The position numbers were made by a program, and so were the translations under genes. Positions 39,084 through 48,044 of a stretch of DNA of 52,276 nt are shown here, one piece after another. The notes beneath the pieces are model-generated. The model was not told the DNA's origin. It ran no database searches and saw only the letters and a program-made list of their open reading frames with translations. Position 1 is the first letter of the stretch; the number at the start of each line of letters is the position of its first letter. The stretch is from Dehalococcoidia bacterium. GTDB lineage: Bacteria > Chloroflexota > Dehalococcoidia > GIF9 > UBA5629. The stretch lies in the NCBI GenBank assembly GCA_016930155.1, contig JAFGHL010000032.1, positions 1-52,276 of the forward strand, written 5' to 3'.

Positions 39084-40460
39084 ATGAAGATAGCGGTATT
39101 AAACGGGAGCCCGAAAGGTGAGATCAGCGTAACAGTACAGTACATTAAACTTATTCAAAAGAAATTTCCACAGCATGAACTCAAACTGATTAATGTCGCG
39201 CACGATATTATCAAAATCGAAAAAGATGACGGTCTTTTTAAATCGATCATCGAGGAAGTGAGGCAATCCGACGGTGTTATCTGGGCTTTTCCGTTGTACG
39301 TCTTTCTTGTTTGCTCTCAGTACAAGCGCTTTATAGAGTTGATTGCCGAGAGGGGAGCGCAAAAAGAGTTTGCCGGCAAGTATGCAACTGCGCTCAGCAC
39401 ATCCGTGCATTTCTTCGACAATACGGCGCAAAACTATATGCATGGTATTTGCGATGACCTCGATATGAGATATATCGAGCCGTTCTCAGCGGACATGGAT
39501 GATATTATGATAGATAACCTGCGTCGCCTACTGCTCAAGTGGGCCGATAACTTCTTTATCGCCGTTGAGAAAAGGACACCGACTATGAAGCTAAATGCCC
39601 CGATTGTATACAAGAAGTTCACTTATCAACCAGGCAAAGGTTCAGGTAAGATTGAAACAAAGGGGATGAAGATCAGGGTTCTGGCTGATATAACCGGGGA
39701 GAAGTCGAACCTGGCCAAAATGGTGCAGCGATTTAAGGAGTCTTTCAAAAGTGATATCCAGGTCATCAGGACAAGCGATGTCAAAATGCGCGGTGGATGC
39801 CTTGGCTGTATGCAGTGCGCATTTGATAACATCTGTGTTTACCAGGGCAAGGATGGCTTCGTCGACTACTTCAATGCCGGACGTGACGCCGACATAATCA
39901 TATTTGCCGCGGAGATCGTTGATCGCTTCTTCTCCTCGCGCCTGAAAATGTTCTGGGACAGAAGCTTCTTCAACGGTCATATACCCACGGCGGTGGACAA
40001 GCAAATGGGATTTATTATTTCCGGTCCGCTTAGCCAGGTGGCCAACCTGCAAGAGATTATCAATGCCATGCCGCAGATATCGGGCGGCAACCTGGCAGGA
40101 GTGATAACTGATGAATGCGCTGATTCAGGCCAGATAGATAAGCTGATCGAAGGTTTTGCTGCTAAATGTATTGATAACGCTGAGCATACATATATGCTGC
40201 CGCGCACATTCCTGGGAGTCGGCGGGCACAAGATTTTCCGCGACCAGATCTGGGCCCGACTATCATTTCCCTTTACGGCAGACTACAGGTACTATGAAGC
40301 GCACGGCCTGTTCGACTTCCCGCAACAGGATACAAGGTACCTGGAGTTCAGCAAGCAAATGATTGAGATGATCAAGGATCCCAAGATGAAAGAGATGGTG
40401 CGTAAGATGATGAAGACCGAGATGCTCAAGGGCTATGCCAAGATCGTCGAGACCAAATAG
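39084..40460 (+). CDS. Double flavodoxin-fold Fe-S flavoprotein
   Basis: 458 residues with two NADPH-dependent-FMN-reductase-like halves. The first starts MKIAVLNGSPKG with an FMN-phosphate loop and WAFPLYVF (about 1-170). The second starts MKIRVLADITGEKSNLAKM (about 194) and carries GCLGCMQCAFDNICVYQGKDGF, the CxxCxxC..C cluster ligands of iron-sulfur flavoproteins. The second FMN loop lacks the usual NGSP. The C-terminal tail (about 400-458) is rich in Met and Lys. It is probably an anaerobic electron carrier or reductase. AGGAGG is close to the ATG, just behind a terminator-like hairpin. Confidence 0.82.
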   Translation: MKIAVLNGSPKGEISVTVQYIKLIQKKFPQHELKLINVAHDIIKIEKDDGLFKSIIEEVRQSDGVIWAFPLYVFLVCSQYKRFIELIAERGAQKEFAGKYATALSTSVHFFDNTAQNYMHGICDDLDMRYIEPFSADMDDIMIDNLRRLLLKWADNFFIAVEKRTPTMKLNAPIVYKKFTYQPGKGSGKIETKGMKIRVLADITGEKSNLAKMVQRFKESFKSDIQVIRTSDVKMRGGCLGCMQCAFDNICVYQGKDGFVDYFNAGRDADIIIFAAEIVDRFFSSRLKMFWDRSFFNGHIPTAVDKQMGFIISGPLSQVANLQEIINAMPQISGGNLAGVITDECADSGQIDKLIEGFAAKCIDNAEHTYMLPRTFLGVGGHKIFRDQIWARLSFPFTADYRYYEAHGLFDFPQQDTRYLEFSKQMIEMIKDPKMKEMVRKMMKTEMLKGYAKIVETK

Positions 40461-40481
40461 TAGTCGGGTATATGGTTCGCT

Positions 40482-41399
40482 TTGGCAGATATAGCTAAAA
40501 AGACTGAGCAGGGCGTAAGCCGCAGCCGCGAAGGATTCTTCTCCAGAATAGCCGGGCTTTTCAACCGCGCCAGGATCGAGGAATCGACGTGGGACGAATT
40601 GGAGGAATTGCTGATCTCGGCGGATGTAGGTATGGAAACTGCAGGAAAGCTGTTGGAACGAGTGAGAAAGCGTACCAGGGATGAGAAGCTAATCGAGGGG
40701 AGCCAGGTACGCGCTGCGCTTAAGGAGGAGATGGTGCGGCTGCTGGATGTGCCTGCAAAGGCTGAAGCCGCTGTATCAGGTGCAGGGATGAAGGTTATTC
40801 TGATGGTTGGAGTCAATGGGACGGGTAAAACTACAAGTATAGCCAAGCTCGCCGATGAGTATAAAAACAACGGGAAAAAGGTGCTGTTGGGCGCGGCCGA
40901 CACCTTCCGGGCGGCCGCAATTGATCAGCTTAAAATGTGGGGCAACAGGGTGGGTGTAGATGTCGTGGCCCACCAGCCGGGAGCTGATCCCGGAGCTGTA
41001 GTGTTTGATACACTGGAGGCAGCGCGCAGCCGCGGCGCCGATATCGTCATGATCGACACGGCGGGACGGCTTCAGACCAAACATAACCTGATGGACGAAC
41101 TCAGGAAGATCAGGAAAGTTGCGGGCAAATATGATGCCGAGCATGAAGTTCTGCTGGTTATAGATGCCACTACAGGGCAAAACGGATTATCGCAGGCTCG
41201 CAACTTCACCGAGGCCACGGATGTCAATGGCATATTGCTCTCCAAGCTGGACGGAACCGCCAGGGGTGGTATAGTATTAGCCATCTGCGACTTGCTGCAG
41301 ATACCTATCAAGTATATAGGAACGGGGGAACAGCTCGTGGATATTGCGCCGTTCGACCCTGTATCTTTTGTGAACGCTATTTTCGGGGATGTGTCTTAA
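40482..41399 (+). CDS. ftsY: Signal recognition particle receptor FtsY
   Basis: 305 residues: the N domain (EGFFSRIAGLFNRARIEESTWDELEELLISADVG, in overlapping segments) and the SRP GTPase G domain with GVNGTGKTTSIAKLA, DTFRAAAIDQL, DTAGRLQTKHNLM, SKLDGTARGG and a final AKYIGTGEQLVDIAPFDP-like block. The acidic A domain is absent, as in many Gram-positive and Chloroflexota FtsY proteins. It delivers ribosome-SRP complexes to the translocon. The TTG start at 40482 has no ribosome-binding site; a weak TATATG ends 7 bases upstream. The lgt gene follows directly. Confidence 0.95.
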   Translation: MADIAKKTEQGVSRSREGFFSRIAGLFNRARIEESTWDELEELLISADVGMETAGKLLERVRKRTRDEKLIEGSQVRAALKEEMVRLLDVPAKAEAAVSGAGMKVILMVGVNGTGKTTSIAKLADEYKNNGKKVLLGAADTFRAAAIDQLKMWGNRVGVDVVAHQPGADPGAVVFDTLEAARSRGADIVMIDTAGRLQTKHNLMDELRKIRKVAGKYDAEHEVLLVIDATTGQNGLSQARNFTEATDVNGILLSKLDGTARGGIVLAICDLLQIPIKYIGTGEQLVDIAPFDPVSFVNAIFGDVS

Positions 41400-41403
41400 A
41401 GAG

Positions 41404-42189
41404 ATGTTCGATATCGATTGGAATCCGGTATTGCTGACTATCGGCACGCTTGAGATCAGGTGGTACGGCGTGCTGGTCGTACTGGCTGTAATCGCAGTGA
41501 TAGTCCTTTCCCTGGTTGAGGCCAGGCGAAGGGGCATAAAGCAGGATATCATATGGGATGCCGGGTTGTGGGCGGTGGTCGGCGGCATCATCGGCGCCAG
41601 GCTGCTGCACATTATTGACAGGTGGCAGTATTACCTTTATCACCCTGAGCAGCTGCTTAATTTTGCGGGCCTTGCCATCTGGGGCGCAGTGCTGGGAGGA
41701 TTGATTGCCATATTGATCTTCTGCATGGTTAAAAAAATATCCTTCTGGTTGCTGGGAGATATTGCCGCGCCGGGGGCTATTTTAGGGCAGGCTATCGGAC
41801 GTGTGGGATGCCTGGTGAACGGATGTTGCTATGGCCTGACATGCGAACTTCCCATCGCTGTCATATACAGCCATCCCAGCAGCTATGCCCCTATCGGAGT
41901 GCCAATTTATCCCACGCAGCTGTTCCATCTTATCTGGAACCTGGCAGGCTTTGTGGTGTTATGGTTATTGCGTAAAAAGCTCCGACCCGAGGGTACGCTA
42001 TTCCTGTTGTGGCTGATCCTGTTCGGCACGGGGGATTTTATCATACGGTTCTTCCGCGAAAGCGAACCGTTCCTGTTCAACCTTCCACAGGCTCAGATCA
42101 TGGATATTCTGATCGTGGTGGCAGCATTTATCACTTTGATCGTCAGGTACGTCATATATCGTAAAGCGAAGCAGCCGGAAGCCGGGTAA
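41404..42189 (+). CDS. lgt: Prolipoprotein diacylglyceryl transferase
   Basis: 261 residues with seven predicted membrane helices. The Lgt signature is present as GQAIGRVGCLVNGCCYG (about 134-150), together with IRWYGVLVVL near residue 18 and IYPTQLFHLIWN. It attaches diacylglycerol to the lipobox Cys, consistent with the several lipoproteins encoded nearby. The ATG at 41404 gives the usual MFDIDWNPVLLTIG N-terminus. An ATG at 41389 is also in frame and would overlap ftsY by 11 bases. The gene ends 4 bases from the convergent recJ stop. Confidence 0.95.
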   Translation: MFDIDWNPVLLTIGTLEIRWYGVLVVLAVIAVIVLSLVEARRRGIKQDIIWDAGLWAVVGGIIGARLLHIIDRWQYYLYHPEQLLNFAGLAIWGAVLGGLIAILIFCMVKKISFWLLGDIAAPGAILGQAIGRVGCLVNGCCYGLTCELPIAVIYSHPSSYAPIGVPIYPTQLFHLIWNLAGFVVLWLLRKKLRPEGTLFLLWLILFGTGDFIIRFFRESEPFLFNLPQAQIMDILIVVAAFITLIVRYVIYRKAKQPEAG

Positions 42190-42193
42190 AAGG

Positions 42194-43873
42194 TCAGTAG
42201 GAGCGGGTAAAATCAAGCAGGTTGAGCCGGAGCTGGCCCTTGCCGTTGTAATTGTCCACCTCTACCGAATACACTATGTCTATATGGCGGGCCAGTTCAC
42301 CCAGGTAATTTCCCAGTCGGAAACCCATGGTATCCCAAACGATACCGTCTTGCTTTAGTTTAAGCTTCATATGATCGTTCTGGCTGCCCACCAGCTTCTG
42401 TTCCACCACTTCGACCTTGCGGCTCAGGAAAATGGGCCTGGGATTACCCATGCCGAAGGGCTCGAGCTGACGCATCTCCTCGAACGTCCCTCCCGCAAAA
42501 GCCGAAAGTGAAACCTCAGCGTCGATATCTATATGCGGGCGCAGGTCGAGGCCTGTGAGCTGCTCCTCGGCCAGCGAGCGTAGCCTTTTCTGAAGTTGCT
42601 GCATATCTCTGGTATGAGTATTGAAGCCCGCAGCCCGTGCATGACCGCCGTACTTGGTCAGCAAGTGATGGCATTTTTTCAGTGCTTCCATCAGATCGAA
42701 TTCGGGGATGCTTCTGGCGCTGCCGCGGCAGGTGTCTGACCCGATCTTAAAAAGTATGACGGGACGATAAAACTCGTCCGCCAGCCTGCCGGCCACCAGG
42801 CCGATTACGCCCGGCGGGTAATCGGCATCGCTGGCCATCAGGATAACCCTGTCCGCGCCATCCTCCAGTATCTGATGGTGCGCCTTTTCGTATGTCTCGG
42901 CCACCAGGCGCTGCCGCTCCTTGTTTTTCTCCTCCAGATCGGTGGCCAGTATCCTGGCCTGTTGGTGGTCCTGCGTTACCAGCAGCTGATAGCTGGTACC
43001 CGCGTCATCCAGCCTGCCGGCCGAGTTCAGCCTGGGGCCGATCTGGTATGAAATAGTGTCGGTTGTCAGTCTGCTTTTTTCAATTCCGGCAACATTCATT
43101 AGTTCAACCAGCCCGATGCGCCTGGTCCTGTGCAGCAGGCGGAGCCCCGATTTTACCATGTAACGGTTCTCGCTTATCAGCGGCGACATATCCGTAATGG
43201 TTCCCAGGGTCACCAGCTCTAATGAGCTGTTGATCAGTTCGTCGTGACCGCCGCTGGAAAGCAGCCCCTCCAGCAGCTTGAATGCGACCCCGACACCGGC
43301 AAATTCCTTGAAAGGACAGGCTGAATCGATGCGTTTGGGATCCACGATGATGCCGGCCGGTGGCAGCTCAGCCAGCGGCACGTGATGGTCGGTGACCAGT
43401 ATCTCCATGCCCATTTTACGGGCCTTCTCGATTTCGTCAAAAGCTGTTATGCCTGTATCTACGGTTACAACAAGTGTAACGCCTTGCTTACGCAGTTTCT
43501 CCAGCGCTGGTATTCTCAGCCCGTAGCCCTCCTGCATGCGATGAGGTATGTAGGGCACAACATCGCCGCCGAGTTCACTCAGGCCTTGAACCAGCAGCGC
43601 GGTCGCCGTAATCCCGTCAGCATCGAAATCACCGTAAATGGCTATTTTCTCGCCTGAAAGCAGCGCTTTATAAACTCGGTTGACGGCCTGGTGCATGTCG
43701 GGAACGCTGAATGGATCTATGGCAAGGCGCTTATCGGCCTTAAGGAAGGTCTCGGCATCGGAAGGATCGGTGACGCCGCGGTTGTAAAGCAGCTTGGACA
43801 CAAGGGAACCCGCACCCCGGAATAGCAGGGGCTTGTCGGCTTCAGGCAGGAGTTTCCAATGTGTATGGGCCAA
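42194..43873 (-). CDS. recJ: Single-strand DNA exonuclease RecJ
   Basis: 559 residues. The DHH phosphoesterase motifs are IYGDFDADGITATA (about 77-90), VVTVDTGI, LVTDHHVPLAELP and, in DHHA1, KYGGHARAAGFN; a C-terminal OB-like domain follows. The 5'-3' nuclease acts in recombination and mismatch repair. Length fits the shorter bacterial RecJ class. The start is TTG at 43873 with a weak GAAG. A promoter with TTTACA, a 17-base spacer and TATAAA lies just upstream. The gene converges with lgt. Confidence 0.95.
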   Translation of the reverse strand: MAHTHWKLLPEADKPLLFRGAGSLVSKLLYNRGVTDPSDAETFLKADKRLAIDPFSVPDMHQAVNRVYKALLSGEKIAIYGDFDADGITATALLVQGLSELGGDVVPYIPHRMQEGYGLRIPALEKLRKQGVTLVVTVDTGITAFDEIEKARKMGMEILVTDHHVPLAELPPAGIIVDPKRIDSACPFKEFAGVGVAFKLLEGLLSSGGHDELINSSLELVTLGTITDMSPLISENRYMVKSGLRLLHRTRRIGLVELMNVAGIEKSRLTTDTISYQIGPRLNSAGRLDDAGTSYQLLVTQDHQQARILATDLEEKNKERQRLVAETYEKAHHQILEDGADRVILMASDADYPPGVIGLVAGRLADEFYRPVILFKIGSDTCRGSARSIPEFDLMEALKKCHHLLTKYGGHARAAGFNTHTRDMQQLQKRLRSLAEEQLTGLDLRPHIDIDAEVSLSAFAGGTFEEMRQLEPFGMGNPRPIFLSRKVEVVEQKLVGSQNDHMKLKLKQDGIVWDTMGFRLGNYLGELARHIDIVYSVEVDNYNGKGQLRLNLLDFTRSY

Positions 43874-43899
43874 ATGGCATCTTCGCTTTCTTAGTTGGA

Positions 43900-43928
43900 T
43901 TTATACCACAAAAAATATGCAATGTAAA
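43900..43928 (-). promoter_or_regulatory. Promoter of recJ
   Basis: On the minus strand TTTACA (43923-43928), a 17-base spacer and TATAAA (43900-43905) with TGg in front: 5 of 6 matches in each hexamer plus an extended -10. The leader before the TTG would be about 20 bases. Confidence 0.6.
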
Positions 43929-43941
43929 TAACTGGCAGGCT

Positions 43942-44052
43942 TCAGGATAAGGGAGCCAGGTTCCGGGGAATAGCCACAAGGGCTATGATGATCCCGGTAA
44001 CGCAGCAGCAGATAACGGCTATGGCTGCAACAACTTTGCCGGGCGCTTCGTC
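43942..44052 (-). other. Short hydrophobic reading frame, possible gene remnant
   Basis: Between a TGA at 44053-44055 and a TGA at 43942-43944 the minus strand encodes 36 residues, mainly KVVAAIAVICCCVTGIIIALVAIP, a convincing membrane helix after a DEAPG opening. No start codon is available before the helix. A neighbouring frame just upstream reads NIGAETKRPAK and could have been continuous before a frameshift. It lies directly after the stop of the lipoprotein at 44066. It may be the decayed end of a small zinc-ribbon membrane protein, or chance. Confidence 0.25.
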
Positions 44053-44065
44053 TCAGCGCCTATAT

Positions 44066-45109
44066 TCAATTCTGCAGGCGGTAACCGTCCGTCCTGATCA
44101 GCCAGTTATAAGTCAGGTACCTGTCTAAAACTACGTTGCCGTTTTGTGAAACCGACGAGAACACCTTCAATGAATATTCGTAGCCGATACATAATTGATA
44201 ATACCAGGTGTGCACAACGAAGGGATTACCGTAATACCATCCGCCGGGTCCGGAGCCGATGAGTTTCGGTTGATTATGTGTAACCAGCTCTATATAGAAG
44301 TCGCCGTTGACTTTAATTGCGGGGACCTTTACGCTCACCCATTGCGGGATATAAGAAAACAGGTTTTTATCATAGTCCCGGCTGAATAGCTTGTTGTGGC
44401 GACTGTCCCAGATGTTGATTGTAAAACTGGAATTGACAGGCTCGATGGCTGCAATATCCGGTCCATAGATCCAGGCGCCCGGCCCAAATTGGGGATTCAT
44501 ATCAAAATCGTGGGTGCTGCTTTTAATATAGCCGAGTATCTCAATTTTATCTATCTCATAACCACCTGGCGGCGCCGAAAATTTGATCATATTTCCTTCG
44601 ACCATCTGGATCATGTTGCCGGGATCACCTGTGGAGCCCGCCAGGTCGTCACAGCCATCAACAGCACCATTGTCCAATTTAAGACGCATAAATTCTTTCC
44701 GCTCCGGGATATCAAGCGCAGTTACCTGCGGCGCAATCTTTATCTCATAGTGGCCGGCTGTGGGGAATGAAGTGGTAAATTCCACCCTGGCCCAGCTACC
44801 CGCTTCTATCGGTACGGGGCGGGTTTCCGTTAGAGTGCCGTTAATTGTCAGCTCAGCTACAAATACCCCTGCGGCATTGCCCGTGTTTTCGATTCGCATG
44901 CTGATGGTTACAGGCTGGCCGGCTGTTACAGACAGGGCTGAAATATCGATGGGATCAAATTTGTATACGGCCACATTTTGCATGGTGGGCTGGGATGGAG
45001 TCTGCTGCGCCGGCGGTGCAACCGGCGCCTGTATGCATGCGGCAAAGGCAGCCAGGACTATTATGAATGGTAGTAAAAGGGCGCTTTTACAGGCATGATT
45101 TTCTCCCAT
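44066..45109 (-). CDS. Lipoprotein with CARDB-like domain
   Basis: 347 residues. A signal peptide with an AAC lipobox (about Cys22) is followed by a Pro/Gln-rich linker. A CARDB-like beta domain (FDPIDISALSVTAGQPVTISMRIENTGNAAGVFVAELTING, in overlapping segments, about 45-125) precedes a larger C-terminal region with GGYEIDKIEILGYI and GPGGWYYGNPF that I do not recognise but that looks like a carbohydrate- or lectin-type sandwich. It should be membrane-anchored on the outside. The ATG at 45109 follows GGAGGAGG; the frame stays open 28 codons further but without a ribosome-binding site. Confidence 0.8.
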   Translation of the reverse strand: MGENHACKSALLLPFIIVLAAFAACIQAPVAPPAQQTPSQPTMQNVAVYKFDPIDISALSVTAGQPVTISMRIENTGNAAGVFVAELTINGTLTETRPVPIEAGSWARVEFTTSFPTAGHYEIKIAPQVTALDIPERKEFMRLKLDNGAVDGCDDLAGSTGDPGNMIQMVEGNMIKFSAPPGGYEIDKIEILGYIKSSTHDFDMNPQFGPGAWIYGPDIAAIEPVNSSFTINIWDSRHNKLFSRDYDKNLFSYIPQWVSVKVPAIKVNGDFYIELVTHNQPKLIGSGPGGWYYGNPFVVHTWYYQLCIGYEYSLKVFSSVSQNGNVVLDRYLTYNWLIRTDGYRLQN

Positions 45110-45287
45110 ATTCTTCCTCCTCCGCAGGCCGGAGCGGTCATGCGAGTTGAATTTGTCTTTGTCTGTAAGGATTATAAGGTGCTTACCCGCCATTTACCAA
45201 ATGTTTTATATTTTAAACCGGTAACATGTATAATCCTTTTCATTGGGACTTTCCATATAACGACAATACGGTTTTAAGGAGGTTGCC

Positions 45288-46106
45288 ATGCCGTATGCCG
45301 GCTCAGGGGATATAAAACTGTATTACGAAGTCATCGGGCAGGGCGATCCCCTTGTACTCATAATGGGTTACGGTCACCATTCTCTGCACTGGGGCGATCT
45401 GCCGCAGCAGATCGCTAAAATTAACTACCAGGTAGTTGTGATGGACAACCGCGGGGTGGGCAGGAGCGATAAACCGGATATGCCCATGAGTATTGCTATG
45501 ATGGCTGATGACGTCTGCAGCGTGATGGACGTGGCCGGATTGACAAAGGCCAGTGTCTTCGGCGTCTCCATGGGAGGTCTCATCGCCCAGGTGTTTGCTT
45601 TTAATCATCCTGACCGGTTATACAACCTGGTGCTGGGCTGCACATTTCCCGGTGGATCGCACACGGCGCCCACTGATCCTGAGGGCATGAGAATTCTATT
45701 TGATTATGACTATCTTGGGAAAATGACGCCCGAGCAAAGATCAATGACCGTTTTCCGTTTTTTCTGCTCCGAAGAATTCATCGAGACAAACAAAGGGGCC
45801 TTTGATTACTATCATAGAGTGACCAACGAGTACCCGACGCCCCTGCATATCTTCAAGAGACAGTCAGAAGCGATATCAATGGAGGATACCTGGGACAGGC
45901 TGCCTTCCATCAAAGCGCCTACCATGGTGATCAGCGGCACCGATGACAGGCTGGTGAACTTTAAAAATAGCGAGCTGCTGGCCAAGAGGATACCGGGCGC
46001 GGAGCTAACCCTGCTTCAGGATAAAAGGCATGGATTTTTCATCGAGGCCGTAGATTCAACCAGGATATTTATCAACGGCTTCATGAAAAGGCGAAGCCAG
46101 CGATAG
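45288..46106 (+). CDS. Alpha/beta-hydrolase
   Basis: 272 residues. The oxyanion segment is LVLIMGYGHHS (HG replaced by GYG), the nucleophile elbow GVSMGG (Ser near 101), the acid is Asp in ISGTDDRLV and the His is in DKRHGFF near 250, a complete triad. Substrate unknown; esterase, lactonase or C-C hydrolase activity is possible. AAGGAGG is 6 bases before the ATG, and a TATAAT at 45229-45234 may be the promoter. It converges with the glycyl radical operon; its stop is 20 bases from that operon's end. Confidence 0.88.
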   Translation: MPYAGSGDIKLYYEVIGQGDPLVLIMGYGHHSLHWGDLPQQIAKINYQVVVMDNRGVGRSDKPDMPMSIAMMADDVCSVMDVAGLTKASVFGVSMGGLIAQVFAFNHPDRLYNLVLGCTFPGGSHTAPTDPEGMRILFDYDYLGKMTPEQRSMTVFRFFCSEEFIETNKGAFDYYHRVTNEYPTPLHIFKRQSEAISMEDTWDRLPSIKAPTMVISGTDDRLVNFKNSELLAKRIPGAELTLLQDKRHGFFIEAVDSTRIFINGFMKRRSQR

Positions 46107-46125
46107 TTGCAGTCACCTCGACACC

Positions 46126-46983
46126 TTAGAAAGCGGTGACCGCCTCCAGCTTTCGCGGGGGATATACCACTTCCGACTTGGGCGGCATCGGGCTATAGAC
46201 CCAGTCGGCGATCAATTCACCGCACTCTATCCCGCCCATGCTGCGAGTACCATTATAGGTGCCGCGTAACAGCACCGTCTGCATCTCGAAGGACATGCAA
46301 AAGAGCGCCGCTTTAGAGCCTGACGGGATGGATTTCAGGTCATTGCTGTATACGGATGAGGCGAAGATAACACGGTCGCCGCCTGCGGTCTGCGCCTGAA
46401 TCACCGGTATTATCACCGGGTACCCGTCCGTGTCCACATAAGCCAGGAACTTCAGGTTATCAATCTTGTCTATTAGTTTGCGTGTGAAATGATTGAGCAC
46501 CTCTTTGCCTTTACCTTTGCCTGCCAGCGTTTTGGCTATCATGGTCTTGACGGCCGCCTGTATTACATTGGTCATGGGCAGTGCTTCTTTGCCGGTATGG
46601 CCCACCAGGTCCATGTAATAGACCGTATGGATGCCGAAGTATGCGTTATAGCGGAACATCGGTGTGTTATTCAGCAATTCGTATTCATTGCCCGCTTTGG
46701 TCGTACGGGTGAAACCGGCCTTGCCACGCCACAGGTTCTTGTCCAGCGTCATGATGAGGAACCCTGTTTTGGGATTCCTTCTGATGTTGGCTTTGCTCAT
46801 GCCCTCGGAGAATTGACCCCAGAACATCTCGGTGGGAGAGCAGGCCTGAAGAGTGGAGATAAGCGTCAAATGCGGCAAACCCGACTCGTTGACCGTGGCA
46901 ATCAGCCCGATCTTCATCTCGGGCTTAAAACTATCGATATCCTGTTCAGAAAAAGTCTTCAATAAGTTCTTTTGTTCCTGCAT
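46126..46983 (-). CDS. PNPOx-like flavin/nucleotide-binding protein
   Basis: 285 residues. It has a pyridoxamine-phosphate-oxidase-like split barrel: MKIGLIATVNESGLPHLTLIST (about 23-44), a second strand set FLIMTLDKNLWRGKAGFTRTTKAG, and a C-terminal half with LKFLAYVDTDGYPVIIPVIQAQ that looks like a second related barrel. Such proteins bind FMN, F420 or heme; here the cofactor and reaction are unknown. AAGGAGGT precedes the ATG. It starts 12 bases after the activase stop and is the fourth gene of the glycyl radical operon, so a role in that pathway is inferred. Confidence 0.78.
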   Translation of the reverse strand: MQEQKNLLKTFSEQDIDSFKPEMKIGLIATVNESGLPHLTLISTLQACSPTEMFWGQFSEGMSKANIRRNPKTGFLIMTLDKNLWRGKAGFTRTTKAGNEYELLNNTPMFRYNAYFGIHTVYYMDLVGHTGKEALPMTNVIQAAVKTMIAKTLAGKGKGKEVLNHFTRKLIDKIDNLKFLAYVDTDGYPVIIPVIQAQTAGGDRVIFASSVYSNDLKSIPSGSKAALFCMSFEMQTVLLRGTYNGTRSMGGIECGELIADWVYSPMPPKSEVVYPPRKLEAVTAF

Positions 46984-46995
46984 CGCCGACCTCCT

Positions 46996-48033
46996 TCAGA
47001 CGTTAGTGTTTTCAACACTGGCAGCCCCAGTGACGCAGATTTTATCGGGGTCCGGCCCCGAACTTCTGGCGATTGTCTCGAATCTGGTCATATCAGCCTT
47101 GCTCAAGAGAGGCGTGGTCGCGTATTTCCATTCCATATCCAACCGCCGGTACTTGTCACGGCAGAGATTATTGAAAGCGCAGAGTTCCCAGCGCTGCATG
47201 TCATTCTCCAGCGTGGTGTATATAAAACGGCCGATGCGCTGTATAACCTCCTCCTCTGCCGTGGCTCCGGGTATAAGCGGTGTGCGGATCCATAGCTGCT
47301 TTGCGGGATTTGCCCTGATATAGTCACGAACGTGGATGAGGTTTTCCAATATCTTCCGGTTATCGTGGCCGGTATAGTCGCGGTGTTTCTCAGGATGAAT
47401 TTCCTTGACGTCGAAAAGAATAAGGTCAACGAAAGGCAGGATCCTTTCCAGAGACGCTGTGGAACACATCCCACAGGTATCTACGGCGGTATGCACTCCG
47501 TTTTCCTTCAGTTTGCTCAACAGGCCGGCACAGAAATCTGCCTGCATCAAGGGTTCACCGCCGGAAAGGGTTATACCTCCCCCTGATTTATCGTAATAGA
47601 CTTTATCTTTCAGAAGCTCTTTTAAAAGCTCTTCCTGCCCAACTATTTTCCCCAGTACCTCCTGCGCGCCGGTAGGACACTCCTGTGCACACTTACCGCA
47701 AGACACGCATCTTTGCCTGTCTCTCTTGATGCCGTCCTCTGTTTTTGTCAGGCAGCCGGTCGGGCATGTTTTCAGGCATATGCCGCACCCGATGCAGCGC
47801 GACTCCATCCAGTGCATCTGGGGCTTGAAAGAAATGCTCTCAGGATTGTGACACCAAAGGCAATTTAAAGAGCAGCCTTTGAAAAAGACCGTTGTGCGTA
47901 TACCCGGGCCGTCCTCGGTGGACAATCTCTGGGTATGCAGAATTACGGCCTCATCGCCCCGGATTGGGAGTTCCTGTATCGGCTCAGGGCCGGCCTGATC
48001 GCCGGCCTCTACTGGCGCCTGTTCAATTTGCAT
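46996..48033 (-). CDS. Glycyl radical enzyme activase (radical SAM)
   Basis: 345 residues. The radical-SAM motif is C54-SLN-C58-LW-C61. Two ferredoxin-type clusters follow (C80, C83, C86, C90 and C109, C112, C115, C119), the layout of activases for non-PFL glycyl radical enzymes. GGGITLSGGEPLMQ binds SAM. It would use SAM and a reductant to make the Gly radical on the enzyme encoded 11 bases upstream. An N-terminal extension of about 28 residues before VILHTQRLS is unusual, and no ribosome-binding site is seen at 48033, so a later start is possible. Confidence 0.95.
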   Translation of the reverse strand: MQIEQAPVEAGDQAGPEPIQELPIRGDEAVILHTQRLSTEDGPGIRTTVFFKGCSLNCLWCHNPESISFKPQMHWMESRCIGCGICLKTCPTGCLTKTEDGIKRDRQRCVSCGKCAQECPTGAQEVLGKIVGQEELLKELLKDKVYYDKSGGGITLSGGEPLMQADFCAGLLSKLKENGVHTAVDTCGMCSTASLERILPFVDLILFDVKEIHPEKHRDYTGHDNRKILENLIHVRDYIRANPAKQLWIRTPLIPGATAEEEVIQRIGRFIYTTLENDMQRWELCAFNNLCRDKYRRLDMEWKYATTPLLSKADMTRFETIARSSGPDPDKICVTGAASVENTNV

Positions 48034-48044
48034 AATTGTAAATC

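Noticed and set aside
43942-44052. Functional small membrane protein gene
   Set aside because: A stop codon lies directly upstream and no start codon precedes the helix, so only a remnant is proposed.
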